From Streptomyces flavotricini (lineage in GTDB: Bacteria > Actinomycetota > Actinomycetes > Streptomycetales > Streptomycetaceae), in contig NZ_JAINUL010000001.1 of the NCBI RefSeq assembly GCF_020639365.1, positions 702,547 to 766,546 on the forward strand: DNA of 64,000 bases, written 5' to 3'. Every line of letters begins with the position of its first letter. Within the stretch, counting starts at the first letter, position 1. Of the stretch, positions 33,188 to 42,497 are shown piece by piece. Under the pieces are notes generated by a model, which was not told the origin of the DNA, did no database searches, and saw nothing but the letters and a program-made list of their open reading frames with translations. Made by a program: the position numbers and the translations under genes.

Positions 33188-34177
33188 TCACGCGGCGGGT
33201 GGATCGGCCGGCCGGGGCTCACCGCCACGGCGCACCAGACCGTAGGCCCAGCGCTCGTTCAGGCCGGCGAGGAAGCCGATGCCGCCCCAGAAGAACCAGG
33301 CCTTGATCAGGGCCTGGTGGCCGGCAGCGGAGAGCGGGACCGGCCCGCACATGTCCTCGGGGGCGGCCGGCGGGGTGAGCACGGTGAGGATGCCACCGTT
33401 GATGAGCAGGAAGAGTGAGCTGGCCAGGAACCAGCCGACCACCACCCGGTACCAGCCCTCCTGACGCATCATCCGGGCGAGCTGCACCGGATCCGCCGGG
33501 ACGTCGGCGGGCTCCGAACCGCCGGGGGCCGGCCGGATCAGCTGGTAGGCGTCGCGCAGCCGGATGATCACGCTGAAGACCGCCCCCATCGCCCCGCCCG
33601 CGAAGCAGACCAGGGAGTCCATCAGGACCAGCTCCTCGGGGCAGCCGATGGCGCCGTGGAACAGCGGCGGCAGGAACCGGCCGGCGAACAGGGCCAGTAC
33701 GAGCACCACGGGGCTGAGGACGATGCCGAAGGCGAGGCCCGTGTTGAGTCCGCGCCCGCCCGCGAGTGCCGCGTCGGCCGCGAGCCGCTGGGCGGCTCCG
33801 TCGGCCTCGGCCCGGAGGCGGCCCGTTCCGGTTCCCGCCGCCGTCCCCGCTCCGGTTCCTGCTCCGGTTCCCGCTCCGGGCGGACGCCCGGCGGGGCCTG
33901 CCGAGGCCTCGCGGATGCCCGCGCGCACGGCCGCCTCCAGAGCGCGGCACACGGCCTCGCCCGTTCGCCGCTCGAAGGCGCGCTGCGCGGCCGCGTGGAG
34001 GCGTTCGACCCGGTCCAGCTGCAGCGGCTCCGCCTCCCTCAGACGCTGGAGGCCGGGGGCTTCCTCGGCGAGACCGAGGGCCCCGGCAATCGTCCGCGGC
34101 TCGACGGGGCCCGCGGCGCCGAACAGCCAGGCTCCGATCGCGCCGGTCCGGTCCCTGCGCCCTTCACCCATCGACAT
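33188..34177 (-). CDS. Membrane protein of unknown function with Gly-Thr repeat linker
   Basis: 329 residues. The N-terminal 140 residues are soluble and helical, ending in a low-complexity linker (GAGTGAGTGAGTAAGTGTG) coded by imperfect 12-bp repeats of GCTCCGGTTCCY on the plus strand. Four membrane segments follow: TGLAFGIVLSPVVLVLALFA, VCFAGGAMGAVFSVIIRLRD, VVVGWFLASSLFLLINGGIL and IKAWFFWGGIGFLAGLNERW. The last resembles small membrane anchors that sit at nucleoids or divisomes, but I cannot name a family. Convergent with the YciO gene. Confidence 0.6.
   Translation of the reverse strand: MSMGEGRRDRTGAIGAWLFGAAGPVEPRTIAGALGLAEEAPGLQRLREAEPLQLDRVERLHAAAQRAFERRTGEAVCRALEAAVRAGIREASAGPAGRPPGAGTGAGTGAGTAAGTGTGRLRAEADGAAQRLAADAALAGGRGLNTGLAFGIVLSPVVLVLALFAGRFLPPLFHGAIGCPEELVLMDSLVCFAGGAMGAVFSVIIRLRDAYQLIRPAPGGSEPADVPADPVQLARMMRQEGWYRVVVGWFLASSLFLLINGGILTVLTPPAAPEDMCGPVPLSAAGHQALIKAWFFWGGIGFLAGLNERWAYGLVRRGGEPRPADPPAA
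33849..33884. repeat. Short 12-bp tandem repeat inside the membrane-protein gene
   Basis: Three imperfect copies of GCTCCGGTTCCY encode the Gly-Thr linker (minus strand). Copy number could vary by slippage. Confidence 0.5.
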
Positions 34178-34285
34178 CCCCCTTGATCCCAGGGGAAGTT
34201 GTACCGTCCCACCCGTCCCGGCGGAACCCCCGGCCCGTGGCCTCGCACGGGCCGGGAGCCGCCGGGCGGTGTTCGAACGGACCGA

Positions 34286-34714
34286 TCAGCAGCCGAAGTC
34301 GACCTTGCGGAACGAGGCGTAATGGTCGGAGGTGTAGTAGTCCTCCTCCCACTGCTGACCGGTGATGATCCGGCGCGCCCCGCGCGTCGGCGAGCCCGGG
34401 GTGATGACGGTGTACTCGTGGTAGTAGCCGCTGCCGTGGATGGGCAGCAGCCGCTCGCGGTTCTGGAAGACGACGCCGTCCTGGGAGTAGGGGAACGGGC
34501 CTCCCTGGTCGATGAGGTCGAGGGTGTCGTGCGCCTGCGACGGCAGTGCCGAGTAGCAGACCCTGCCGACCGAGGCCGTCGCGGCGGCCACGACGGAGAC
34601 GGGAGCGGAGGCGGAGGCGGGAACGGGAGCCGCCGAAGCGGCCGGTCCGGTGAGGAGGGCGCCGGCGACGGCCGCGGCTCCGACGAGGGTCAGGAAGCGT
34701 GGGGGGATTCTCAT
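34286..34714 (-). CDS. Secreted guanyl-specific ribonuclease, RNase Sa family
   Basis: 142 residues with a signal peptide (FLTLVGAAAVAGALLTGPAA, cleavage likely after ASA near residue 29). The mature domain matches RNase Sa residue for residue in spacing: Cys53 and Cys142 form the single disulfide, and the catalytic set is Glu100 (YYHEYTVITPG), Arg111, Arg115 (TRGARR) and His131 (TSDHYASF), corresponding to Cys7/96, Glu54, Arg65, Arg69 and His85. It cleaves RNA after guanosine outside the cell. No barstar-type inhibitor gene is seen within several kilobases, unlike barnase systems. Confidence 0.95.
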   Translation of the reverse strand: MRIPPRFLTLVGAAAVAGALLTGPAASAAPVPASASAPVSVVAAATASVGRVCYSALPSQAHDTLDLIDQGGPFPYSQDGVVFQNRERLLPIHGSGYYHEYTVITPGSPTRGARRIITGQQWEEDYYTSDHYASFRKVDFGC

Positions 34715-34898
34715 GCGCCCATGATGACGCGCGTAGAGCTGACACCGTCAACGCCAACTGGCTTGAGTTTCCTACCTGTTCACCGGCCGTGGACGGCGCT
34801 TGGCTCGGATGTCGGCGGCTCGTAAGGCGGACGCAACCCGGGGCGGCGCGACGCCGGTGGCAGGATGATCGTCAGTCGACCGAGAGAGGTGCCGCACC

Positions 34899-35564
34899 AT
34901 GGCCGTCGTCCACCGGACCACGATGACCCCGGGCAAGCTGGAGCTGCTCGCTTCCTGGCTTCCCACCCAGCCCTGGTACCAGGACCCCGGCGCGGGGCGC
35001 GCCCCGCAGCCGGCCAGGGCCGGGGGCTTCCGGCTCGACGACCCGCAGGGCGAGGTCGGGATCGAGTTCATGGCGGTCCGCGACGGTGCGGGAGACCGGC
35101 CGGTCACCTACCACGTGCCCCTCACGTACCGCGGCGCGGCGCTGGACGGGGCGGAACACGCCCTCATCGGCACCTCCGAGCACGGTGTGCTGGGGCGCCG
35201 GTGGATCTACGACGGGGCCCACGACCCCGTCCTGGTCGAGCGGTTGTACGCACTCGTGCGCGGGGAGGCGGAGCCGCAGGCCCAGAGCGAGAGCGATACG
35301 CCCGACCCGTCCGTCACGGGCTGGTACGCGGGGGCCGGCGGGCCGGGCCCGGTCACGATCCTCGGCGTGTCCGCCGGACCGGAGGCGACCGACGTGCTCG
35401 TGCGGACCCCGTCCGGAAGGCCGACCCTCAGCATCCGTCGGATCCTGCGGCCCGCACCGGCCGGGGAGGACACCGCCGACCGGCCTCTGGGCCACGTCAC
35501 GGCTGAGTGGACGCTGCCGGACGCCACCTCGGCGCGCGGCCGGTACGCCGTCGTCCTCGCGTAA
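34899..35564 (+). CDS. Maltokinase N-terminal cap-like domain protein
   Basis: 221 residues. MAVVHRTTMTPGKLELLASW and the following LPTQPWYQD resemble the N-terminal cap domain of actinobacterial maltokinases, seen in streptomycetes as a stand-alone protein often annotated as 1,4-alpha-glucan branching protein. Middle: GIEFMAVRDGAGDRPVTYHV, then RRWIYDGAHDPVLVERLYAL. There is no kinase domain and no catalytic motif that I can identify. A CAGGAT -10-like hexamer at 34862 precedes it. The role in glycogen metabolism is guilt by similarity only. Confidence 0.65.
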   Translation: MAVVHRTTMTPGKLELLASWLPTQPWYQDPGAGRAPQPARAGGFRLDDPQGEVGIEFMAVRDGAGDRPVTYHVPLTYRGAALDGAEHALIGTSEHGVLGRRWIYDGAHDPVLVERLYALVRGEAEPQAQSESDTPDPSVTGWYAGAGGPGPVTILGVSAGPEATDVLVRTPSGRPTLSIRRILRPAPAGEDTADRPLGHVTAEWTLPDATSARGRYAVVLA

Positions 35565-35659
35565 GCCGCGCTCCGTGGCGCGCGGGCGGCGCGCACCGAC
35601 CGCTGCGCGCATCATGGAAGGTGGGAAAGGCCCCTTTCGCCCGGCAGAGGAGGGCGCGG

Positions 35660-35887
35660 ATGAGTTCCGAGCGCTACGAGCTGGTGTTTTCCGAGGGCCC
35701 GGACACGAGCGAGGACGTCGTCGTGGTGACGGCCACCGGCCAGGCCGGACCGGGCGGCCACCCCGTCTACGCGGACGCGACCGGCATCGTCCGCGCGGAG
35801 ATCAGCGACCAGGAAGAGGTCCGCGTCCTCGCCTCGGGCGGCGGCCAGGACCCGGCCCGCGTGGTCCGGGTCCGCCCGCTGCCCTGA
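35660..35887 (+). CDS. Small DUF6296-like protein
   Basis: 75 residues: RYELVFSEGPDTSEDVVVVT, then GQAGPGGHPVYADATGIVRA and EVRVLASGGGQDPARVVRVR. The layout matches small streptomycete proteins I know as DUF6296, function unknown. ATG 35660 has GAGGAGGG 6 nt upstream. It is 95 nt after the cap-domain gene in the same direction. Cytosolic, mostly beta by appearance. Confidence 0.65.
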   Translation: MSSERYELVFSEGPDTSEDVVVVTATGQAGPGGHPVYADATGIVRAEISDQEEVRVLASGGGQDPARVVRVRPLP

Positions 35888-36063
35888 ACGCGCCCCGGTC
35901 ACGCGCCGGCGGCACCCGCAAGTGCCCGCCCGGCCGCCAGCGTTGCTCCGTCCGAGTTCTCTTGCGTGCCCGTTCGGTCGCACCACCCGAGCGCATGATC
36001 ATCATTTAGCCGCGCAATCGTTTTGATGCTCCCAACGGGCCGTGGGCGAGCTGGGAAGGCTGC

Positions 36064-37560
36064 GTGGCGATGTCATCGACGCACCGGGCACAAAAGGAAC
36101 GACGGGTACGACGGGCCCTCGGGGCGCCGGGGAGCAGGACGTGGAGCGTGGTGGCCGCCGTCACCGGCGCCGCCCTCGTCGTCGCGGCGGGCCGGGCGCC
36201 CGGGCAGGACGCCGCCGGCCGGCCGGCCGGCGCCCCCGACGCCGCGGTGACCCTCCTGGTCGGCCGGGCCCTGGACGTGGGCGACGGCGGCATCGCCGCC
36301 CGGTGCGCGCTGGAGGCCTTCCGGGACGGCCTGTGCACCGGCTGGCGGCAGCAGCGGGTGCGGGCCACCTCCCGGGGGGCCGGGTCGGTCCTGCGGGGCC
36401 CCGCGTCGCGCGAGGGCGCCGGGGCGGCCCGTACGGTCGTCCTCCCCACCAACTCCGGCGGTCCGCTCGAGATCGCACTCGCGGAGGCGGGCCGGCTCAC
36501 CGATGTCACCGTCCACGACGGGCACGGGCGCTACGTGGGCGGCGAACTCGCCCCCAGGAGCCGCCACTGGACCAACACCGAGCCGCTGCGGGCCGGCGAG
36601 CTCTACACCGTGCGGGTGGGCGCCCAGGACGCGGCGGGGACCCCGGTGGGCGTCACCATGGCCTTCCGGACCTCCTCTCCCCCGGACGAGGGCCGGCTCA
36701 CCGTGGAGTTCGGGCCGCGGCCCGGCACGTACGGCGCGGGGCAGATCGTGACGGCCGCCCTGAGCCGGCCGGTTCCCGCCTCCGACCGGACCGCCCGGGC
36801 CCGGGTGGAGCGGGCGCTCCAGGTCACCTCGGAGCCGGCCGTCGAGGGCGGCTGGCACTGGGTGGACGAGTCGACGCTGCACTACCGGCCGCGGACGTAC
36901 TGGCCGGCGCACGCCGAGGTGCACGTGACCAGCGGTCTCGACGGGGTCGAGGTCGGCGACCACGACTACGGCGGCCCCTCCGACTCCACCGGGTTCACCG
37001 TCGGGGACCGGATCGAGGCGATCACCGACGCCGAGTCGCACGAGATGACCGTACGGCGCAACGGCAAGGTCATCCGGACGATCCCGGTCACCACCGGCAA
37101 GGCGGGGTTCCGGACCCGCAGTGGCATCAAGGTCGTGCTGGGCAAGGAGTACCAGGTCCGGATGCGCGGGGACTCCGTCGGTATCAAGCGCGGCACGAGC
37201 GAGTTCTACGACCTGCCGGTCTTCTACGCGACGCGGGTGACCTGGAGCGGCGAGTACGTGCACGCCGCCCCCTGGTCGGTCGCCTCGCAGGGCGAGGAGA
37301 ACGTGAGCCATGGCTGTACGGGCATGAGCACGGCGGAGGCCGCCTGGTTCTTCCAGACCGTACGGGAGGGGGACATCGTGCAGGTGGTCAACAGCGAGGG
37401 CGAGCCGATGGCCCCCTTCGAGAACGGCTTCGGCGACTGGAACCTGGACTGGCGGGCCTGGCAGGCGGGCAGCGCCCTCGGTTCCGACGCCCCCGTCCCG
37501 GCCGCCGCCCTCCCGGCGGTGGCCCGCCACACCGCGTCCCGGCTGCGCCCGCTGACCTGA
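36064..37560 (+). CDS. L,D-transpeptidase (YkuD domain) with Ig-like domains
   Basis: 498 residues. Forms 3-3 cross-links in peptidoglycan outside the membrane. N-terminal signal/anchor WSVVAAVTGAALVVAAG (residues 27-44) has no lipobox cysteine. Two Ig-like domains follow (to about residue 310), then the catalytic domain with HAAPWSVASQGEENVSHGCT; catalytic Cys418 and His416 in SHGCTGM. This is the usual architecture of actinobacterial Ldt enzymes. GTG 36064 is taken as start; ATG 36070 is equally possible. A strong shared terminator lies 9 nt past the stop. Confidence 0.93.
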   Translation: MAMSSTHRAQKERRVRRALGAPGSRTWSVVAAVTGAALVVAAGRAPGQDAAGRPAGAPDAAVTLLVGRALDVGDGGIAARCALEAFRDGLCTGWRQQRVRATSRGAGSVLRGPASREGAGAARTVVLPTNSGGPLEIALAEAGRLTDVTVHDGHGRYVGGELAPRSRHWTNTEPLRAGELYTVRVGAQDAAGTPVGVTMAFRTSSPPDEGRLTVEFGPRPGTYGAGQIVTAALSRPVPASDRTARARVERALQVTSEPAVEGGWHWVDESTLHYRPRTYWPAHAEVHVTSGLDGVEVGDHDYGGPSDSTGFTVGDRIEAITDAESHEMTVRRNGKVIRTIPVTTGKAGFRTRSGIKVVLGKEYQVRMRGDSVGIKRGTSEFYDLPVFYATRVTWSGEYVHAAPWSVASQGEENVSHGCTGMSTAEAAWFFQTVREGDIVQVVNSEGEPMAPFENGFGDWNLDWRAWQAGSALGSDAPVPAAALPAVARHTASRLRPLT

Positions 37561-37568
37561 GCGGCGCG

Positions 37569-37602
37569 GCGCCGTACCCGGCGGAGCCGCCGGGTACGGC
37601 GC
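37569..37602. terminator. Bidirectional terminator
   Basis: GCGCCGTACCCGGCGG (37569-37584) and its exact complement (37587-37602) separated by AG form a 16-bp perfect stem between the convergent transpeptidase and DUF4360 genes. Confidence 0.85.
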
Positions 37603-37628
37603 GGGGCGTCAGGCGGTGGGGGCGCGGG

Positions 37629-38303
37629 CTACTTCGGCCCGGGGCAGACCTGCCAGGCGAGGTGGTAGAGCGTGCTCACGCTCGCGTCCGTGGAGTCCAT
37701 GGCCATGAAACTCGTCGCGGTCTGCGGATTGGACGTGCCCGCATTCACCCGCAGTTCCGTATTGATGTTGAAGTTGCGTTTTTCTCCGCACGGGGCCCAG
37801 ACCAGATCTGCGTATTCGGTCTTGTCGCTCGCCTGCCAGTTGTCGTTGTGCGGCCCGTTGAACTGATGCGTGCGCTGGGTCGTCTGCGGCATTCCCTGGA
37901 AGTAGTAGTTCGCCCGCTCCTGACCCCACGCACCGGGCTGGAGGAATGCGAATCCGCGGTAATCCGCCTGGACGATCGCGTAGGTGAATCCCGAGGGAAC
38001 GTGGACGCGGAGGTTGAGCTGGCAGTTCTTGCGGAATGCCGTGGGCGGCGCGCCGGGTCCGACCTGTGCGAGGTAGTCACTGTAGGTGACGGTGAAGGCG
38101 GTGTTGTCGGGCGCTACGGCCACCTCGGCGGTGCCCTCGCGGCAGCCGGATCCGTTCACGGTGGCGAGTTCGATCACGATCTTGTCGGGCGGAGCGGTGA
38201 TCTGCGGGGTGTGGCCGGCCGCCCCGGCGGAGGTCGCCGCCGTGGCGATCAGCACGGCCGCCGCGCCACCGGTGAGCAGGGTACGAGACAGGGAATGAGA
38301 CAT
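37629..38303 (-). CDS. Secreted DUF4360 protein, copy 2
   Basis: 224 residues with a signal peptide (LLTGGAAAVLIATAATSAGA, cleavage near residue 28). The mature part has the family pattern: GSGCREGTAEVAVAPDNTAF, TVTYSDYLAQVGPG, FRKNCQLNLRVHVPSGFTYA, VQADYRGFAFLQPGA and WAPCGEKRNFNINTELRV, with four cysteines that probably pair. Function unknown; secreted by actinomycetes and fungi. ATG 38303 with AGGAG 8 nt upstream. Second of two tandem paralogues, about 60 percent identical by eye, 48 nt after the first. Confidence 0.85.
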   Translation of the reverse strand: MSHSLSRTLLTGGAAAVLIATAATSAGAAGHTPQITAPPDKIVIELATVNGSGCREGTAEVAVAPDNTAFTVTYSDYLAQVGPGAPPTAFRKNCQLNLRVHVPSGFTYAIVQADYRGFAFLQPGAWGQERANYYFQGMPQTTQRTHQFNGPHNDNWQASDKTEYADLVWAPCGEKRNFNINTELRVNAGTSNPQTATSFMAMDSTDASVSTLYHLAWQVCPGPK

Positions 38304-38351
38304 CGTTGTCACTCCTGATCATCGATCGGTGTTTCCTGCGCTCGCGCCGCG

Positions 38352-38999
38352 TCAGGCCGCCGCCGGGCATTCCTTCCACTCGAAGTGGTAGACCGTGCTC
38401 ACGCTGCCGTCCGTCGAGTCCATGCTCATGAAGCTCAGGGCCTGCGGGTTCGAGGTCCCCGCGTACACCCGCAGTTCGCTGTTGACGTTCAGGTTGCGCT
38501 CCTCGCCACAGGGCGCGAAGACCAGGTCCTGGTAGTCGGTCTGGTCGCTCGCCTGCCAGTTGTCGGAGTACGGGCCGCCGAACTGGTGGTTCGTGCGGGC
38601 CGTCTGCGGCATGCCCTGGAAGTAGTAGTTCGCGCGCTGCTGGCCGTAGGCCCCGCGCTGGAGGTGCGCGAAGCCGCGGTAGTCGGCGCGGGCGATGGCG
38701 TACGTGAACCCCTGCGGTACGTGGACCTGGAGGGCGAGCTGGCAGTTCTTGCGGAACTCGGTGCCGCCCGAGCCGGCGCCCGCCTGGGCCAGGTAGTTGC
38801 TGTACGTGACGCTGAACGAGGTGTTGTCGGAGGCGGTGGTGACCCCCGCTGTCCCCTGCGGGCATCCCGAACCGTTCACACCGACCACCTCGACGGTGAT
38901 TCTGCCGGGCGGCGTGGACGGGGTGTCGGCCTGTGCGGGAACGGCCAGGGCGCATAACGCCGCGACCGCCGCGCCGACGGTGCATCTGCGGAGCAACAT
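38352..38999 (-). CDS. Secreted DUF4360 protein, copy 1
   Basis: 215 residues, signal peptide CTVGAAVAALCALAVPAQAD, then the same core as its neighbour (NGSGCPQGTAGVTTASDNTS, RKNCQLALQVHVPQGFTYAI, ADYRGFAHLQRGAYGQQRAN, FAPCGEERNLNVNSELRV). ATG 38999 is chosen for GGAG 7 nt upstream and a signal peptide that starts at once. The pair probably arose by local duplication. The 388-nt region upstream should contain the promoter of both. Confidence 0.85.
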   Translation of the reverse strand: MLLRRCTVGAAVAALCALAVPAQADTPSTPPGRITVEVVGVNGSGCPQGTAGVTTASDNTSFSVTYSNYLAQAGAGSGGTEFRKNCQLALQVHVPQGFTYAIARADYRGFAHLQRGAYGQQRANYYFQGMPQTARTNHQFGGPYSDNWQASDQTDYQDLVFAPCGEERNLNVNSELRVYAGTSNPQALSFMSMDSTDGSVSTVYHFEWKECPAAA

Positions 39000-39387
39000 C
39001 TTTGTTTCTCCATTCATCGGTCCGGTCGCCGATCCGGAAGAACCGGGGACCGGAAGGGAGCCGAATCCGGAAACGGAACCGGAACCGGTTCGAATTTGGG
39101 CATGCACATGTCACCACAGGGAATCCGCGGTGGGAAGGACGCGAAACGGCCAACCCCTCCGTCCTGCACCGCCCTGGCCGAATTCGGCACCAGGGCTCCG
39201 GCCGCCGCAGAGCGGGCCTGACCTTCCGGAACCGGCGGAGCGCACGCGCGGGCGAGGGACCGCCCGCTCCGAGAAGCTGGCCGAACCGTACGGCGTAAGC
39301 ACATGAAGGGCATACGCGTCAAGATGCGAGGCATGGGAAGCTCGGCCGCGATAGGCTCGTACGAGGCCCAGGAGAGGGATGATGCGG
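39000..39387. other. Intergenic region with CCGGAA repeats
   Basis: 388 nt between divergent genes. At 39034-39088 there are several CCGGAA/ACCGGAA/AACCGG units, partly inverted, which may be regulatory or chance. TAGGCT at 39352-39357 is a plausible -10 for the amidotransferase gene, followed by GGAGAGGG as ribosome site. Nothing gene-like is seen in 39100-39340. Confidence 0.4.
39034..39088. repeat. Short CCGGAA-type repeats
   Basis: At least four CCGGAA or ACCGG units, some inverted, lie in the region upstream of the DUF4360 pair. Confidence 0.35.
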
Positions 39388-40227
39388 ATGTGTCGCTGGC
39401 TCGCCTACTCCGGTTCGCCGATGTTGCTCGACGCGGTGCTCTACCAGCCGGAACACTCGCTGATCGACCAGAGCCTCCACGCCAAGATGGGCGTCGAGTC
39501 GACGAACGGCGACGGCTTCGGCATCGGTTGGTACAGCGCCGACGGCGGCGGCACTCCGGCGATCTTCCGGGACATCGGACCGGCCTGGAACAACCGCAAC
39601 CTGCGGGAACTGGCCGCCCACGTGCGCTCGACGCTGTTCTTCGCCCATGTCCGCGCCTCCACCGGTTCGGCCATTCAGCAGACGAACTGCCATCCGTTCC
39701 GGCACGGCCGCTGGCTGTGGATGCACAACGGCGCGATCACGGACTTCCACCGCCTGCAGCGCGATCTGTGCATGGCCGTGGACCCCGCCCTGTTCCCCTG
39801 CATCGAAGGCTCGACCGACTCCGAGGTCATGTTCTACCTGGCCGTCACCTACGGCCTCGACCAGGACCCCCCGGGCGCGGTCGCCCGGATGACGGGTCTG
39901 GTGGAGCGCCTCGGCAAGGAGCACGGCGTCCCCGACCCCATGCAGATGACGGTCGCGGTCAGCGACGGCGAGCGGGTCTGGGCCTTCCGCTACTCCAGCG
40001 CGGGCAAGTCCCGTTCGCTCTTCTACAGCAGCAAGGCCGAAACGGTCCGGCACCTCCACCCGGAGCTGCCGTTCCTGCGGGAGGTCTCCGACGCGACGCG
40101 GCTGGTGGTCTCCGAGCCCCTCGGCGACCTCCCCGGCGTGTGGAACGAACTCCCCGAGGCCAGTTACGCGGTCCTCCCCTCGGAGGCCGCGGAGGACTAC
40201 TTCCCGTTCATCCCCGAACTCCCCTGA
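39388..40227 (+). CDS. Class II glutamine amidotransferase (YafJ/EgtC-like)
   Basis: 279 residues. The N-terminal nucleophile family needs Cys at position 2, which fixes the start at ATG 39388 (MCRWLAYSG) rather than the ATG three codons earlier. Other family features: STNGDGFGIGWYS, FFAHVRASTGSAIQQTNCHP, WLWMHNGAITDFHRLQRDL, GSTDSEVMFYLAVTYG and WNELPEASYAVL. Hydrolyses glutamine or a gamma-glutamyl amide; EgtC members act in ergothioneine synthesis, but no egt genes are adjacent, so this is more likely the stand-alone YafJ type. Confidence 0.9.
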   Translation: MCRWLAYSGSPMLLDAVLYQPEHSLIDQSLHAKMGVESTNGDGFGIGWYSADGGGTPAIFRDIGPAWNNRNLRELAAHVRSTLFFAHVRASTGSAIQQTNCHPFRHGRWLWMHNGAITDFHRLQRDLCMAVDPALFPCIEGSTDSEVMFYLAVTYGLDQDPPGAVARMTGLVERLGKEHGVPDPMQMTVAVSDGERVWAFRYSSAGKSRSLFYSSKAETVRHLHPELPFLREVSDATRLVVSEPLGDLPGVWNELPEASYAVLPSEAAEDYFPFIPELP

Positions 40228-40294
40228 AGCCCCGGCCGCGTACCGTGGTGAGGGCGGCGGCTCGCTCACGACGGTACGGGGCCGGGGCCCGGCC

Positions 40295-41368
40295 TCAGCA
40301 GATGCGGGGCAGCTGCTCCCCGATCGGCAGGTCGACGACGCGGGTGCCGCCGAGGCCGGTGCGGGCCACCACCAGTCCGGGGTGGGCCTCGACCGCCTCG
40401 CCGATCACGGTCGCGTGCCGGCCCAGCGGGTGCGCGCGCATCGCGTCGAGGACGGCGTCGGCGTGCTCTCGGGGCACGAACGCGACCAGCTTGCCCTCGT
40501 TGGCCACGTAGAAGGGGTCGAGGCCGAGGATCGCGCAGGCGTTTCCGACGGCCTCCGGGACCGGCACCCGGCCCTCGTGGATGACGACCCCGGCCCCCGA
40601 GGCCGCCGCGATCTCGTTGAGGGCGGCCGCCAGCCCGCCGCGCGTGGGGTCGCGCAGCACGTGCAGGTCGGGGGTGACCGCGAGCATGGCCTGGACGAGC
40701 CCGCCCAGCGGCGCGCAGTCGCTCTGGACGTCCACCCCGAACTCGAGGCCCTCGCGGACGCTCATGATGGCCACGCCGTGCAGGCCGATCTCCCCGCTGA
40801 CGATGACGACGTCACCCGGCACGACGCGCTGCGGGCGCAGGTCCACCCCGTCGGGGATGAGCCCGATGCCGGCGGTGTTGAGGTAGATGCCGTCGCCGTG
40901 GCCGGACTCGACCACCTTGGTGTCCCCGGTGGCCACCTCGACGCCCGCGGCCCGCGCGGCCGCGCCGAGGTCCTCGGAGACGCGGCCCACCACGGAGAGC
41001 TCGACGCCCTCCTCGAGGATGAACCCGCAGGAGAGGTAGGCGGCCCGGGCCCCGCTCATGGCCAGGTCGTTGACCGTGCCGTTGACCGCGAGGTCCCCGA
41101 TGCTGCCGCCGGGGAAGAACAGCGGCCGCACCACGTACGAGTCGGTCGAGAAGGCGAGGCGCGCCCCGCCCAGGGTGACCGCGGCCGAGTCGCCGAGCCG
41201 GGCGAGCACCTCGCCGCCGAAAGCGGGTGCGAAGACGTGCTGGACGAGCTCGGCGGAGAGCGCTCCGCCGCCTCCGTGGCCCATCACCACGCGGGGGCGG
41301 TCCCGCAGCGGGGCCGGACACGTCCAGCCGGTGACGTCGAGTACGGCGTCGGAGAGGGCTTCAGACAA
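40295..41368 (-). CDS. hypE: Hydrogenase maturation protein HypE
   Basis: 357 residues. HypE dehydrates its C-terminal thiocarboxamide to thiocyanate, donating the cyanide ligands of the NiFe site; the essential C-terminal Cys is present in LPRIC. ATP-binding core: [55 protein letters not shown] and [17 protein letters not shown]. There is no ATG or GTG in a suitable place; a TTG at 41368 with GGAGG 9 nt before it overlaps the hypD stop by 8 nt. Last gene of the hydrogenase locus. Confidence 0.95.
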   Translation of the reverse strand: MSEALSDAVLDVTGWTCPAPLRDRPRVVMGHGGGGALSAELVQHVFAPAFGGEVLARLGDSAAVTLGGARLAFSTDSYVVRPLFFPGGSIGDLAVNGTVNDLAMSGARAAYLSCGFILEEGVELSVVGRVSEDLGAAARAAGVEVATGDTKVVESGHGDGIYLNTAGIGLIPDGVDLRPQRVVPGDVVIVSGEIGLHGVAIMSVREGLEFGVDVQSDCAPLGGLVQAMLAVTPDLHVLRDPTRGGLAAALNEIAAASGAGVVIHEGRVPVPEAVGNACAILGLDPFYVANEGKLVAFVPREHADAVLDAMRAHPLGRHATVIGEAVEAHPGLVVARTGLGGTRVVDLPIGEQLPRIC

Positions 41369-42497
41369 CGGGGCTCGCCTCCAGCGGTGCGGTCCGGGCG
41401 GCCGGCGCGAGGTCGAGGCGCCGGTAGAGGTAGTACGCGGCACACGCGCCCTCGCTGGAGACCATCGTGGCGCCGAGCGGGGTGCGCGGGGTGCAGGTGG
41501 TGCCGAACGCCTCGCACTGGTGCGGCTTGATGAGCCCCTGGAGGACCTCCCCGCTGCGGCACTCGGCGGGCTCCTGCGTGGCGATGTCCGTCACCGAGAA
41601 GCGGTGCTCGGCGTCGTAGTCCCGGTAGCGGGCGGACAGCCGCCAGCCGCTGCGGGGGATGACACCGATGCCGCGCCAGGCGCGGTCGGTGACCTCGAAG
41701 ACGTCCTCCAGCATCGCGAGCGCGGCCGGGTTCCCCTCCGGGCGGACGGCGCGCGCGTAGGCGTTGTCGACGGTGTGCTCGCCCCGCTCCAGCTGACGGA
41801 CGGCCCGGCGTACGCCTTCGAGGATGTCCAGCGGCTCGAAGCCGGTGACCACGATGGGGACCCGGTGGCGCGCGGCCAGCTCCGGATACTCCCCCATGCC
41901 CATCACGCTGCACACGTGCCCGGCGGCGAGGAAGCCCTGGACCCGGCAGCTCGGGGAAGTCATGATCGCCTCGATGGCCGGGGGCACCCGGACGTGGGAG
42001 ACGAGCAGGCTGAAGTTGGGGATGCCGAGCCTCTTGGCCTGATGGACCGTCATGGCGTTGGGCGGCGCGGTGGTCTCGAAGCCGATGCCGAAGAACACCA
42101 CCTCGCGCGCCGGGTTCTGCTGCGCGATCCGCAGGGCGTCGAGCGGGGAGTACACCACCCGTACGTCGCCGCCCTCGCTGCGCACCTGGAACAGGTCGCG
42201 GCCGGATCCGGGGACTCGGAGCATGTCGCCGAAGGAGCAGAAGATGACGTCCGGCCGGGAGGCGATCTCCAGTGCCTTGTCGATGACCTCCAGCGGGGTC
42301 ACGCACACCGGACAGCCAGGGCCGTGGATCAACTCGACCTGCTCGGGCAGGAGCTGGTCGATCCCGTGCCGGATGATGGTGTGCGTCTGGCCGCCGCAGA
42401 CCTCCATCAGCGCCCAGGGGCGGGTGACGGTGGCGTGGATGTCGTCGAGCAGGCGGCGGGCCAGCTCGGGGTCCTGGAATTCGTCGATGTACTTCAC
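41361..42497 (-). CDS. hypD: Hydrogenase maturation protein HypD
   Basis: 378 residues, iron-sulfur protein that with HypC holds the iron while CN and CO ligands are added. Signatures: [78 protein letters not shown] and the C-terminal cysteines in [18 protein letters not shown] and [23 protein letters not shown] at 42497 overlaps the hypC stop (GTGA). Confidence 0.97.
   Translation of the reverse strand: MKYIDEFQDPELARRLLDDIHATVTRPWALMEVCGGQTHTIIRHGIDQLLPEQVELIHGPGCPVCVTPLEVIDKALEIASRPDVIFCSFGDMLRVPGSGRDLFQVRSEGGDVRVVYSPLDALRIAQQNPAREVVFFGIGFETTAPPNAMTVHQAKRLGIPNFSLLVSHVRVPPAIEAIMTSPSCRVQGFLAAGHVCSVMGMGEYPELAARHRVPIVVTGFEPLDILEGVRRAVRQLERGEHTVDNAYARAVRPEGNPAALAMLEDVFEVTDRAWRGIGVIPRSGWRLSARYRDYDAEHRFSVTDIATQEPAECRSGEVLQGLIKPHQCEAFGTTCTPRTPLGATMVSSEGACAAYYLYRRLDLAPAARTAPLEASPVV

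Noticed and set aside
36073..37530. Long minus-strand open frame opposite the L,D-transpeptidase
   Set aside because: A GC-rich shadow of a gene with clear YkuD motifs on the plus strand.
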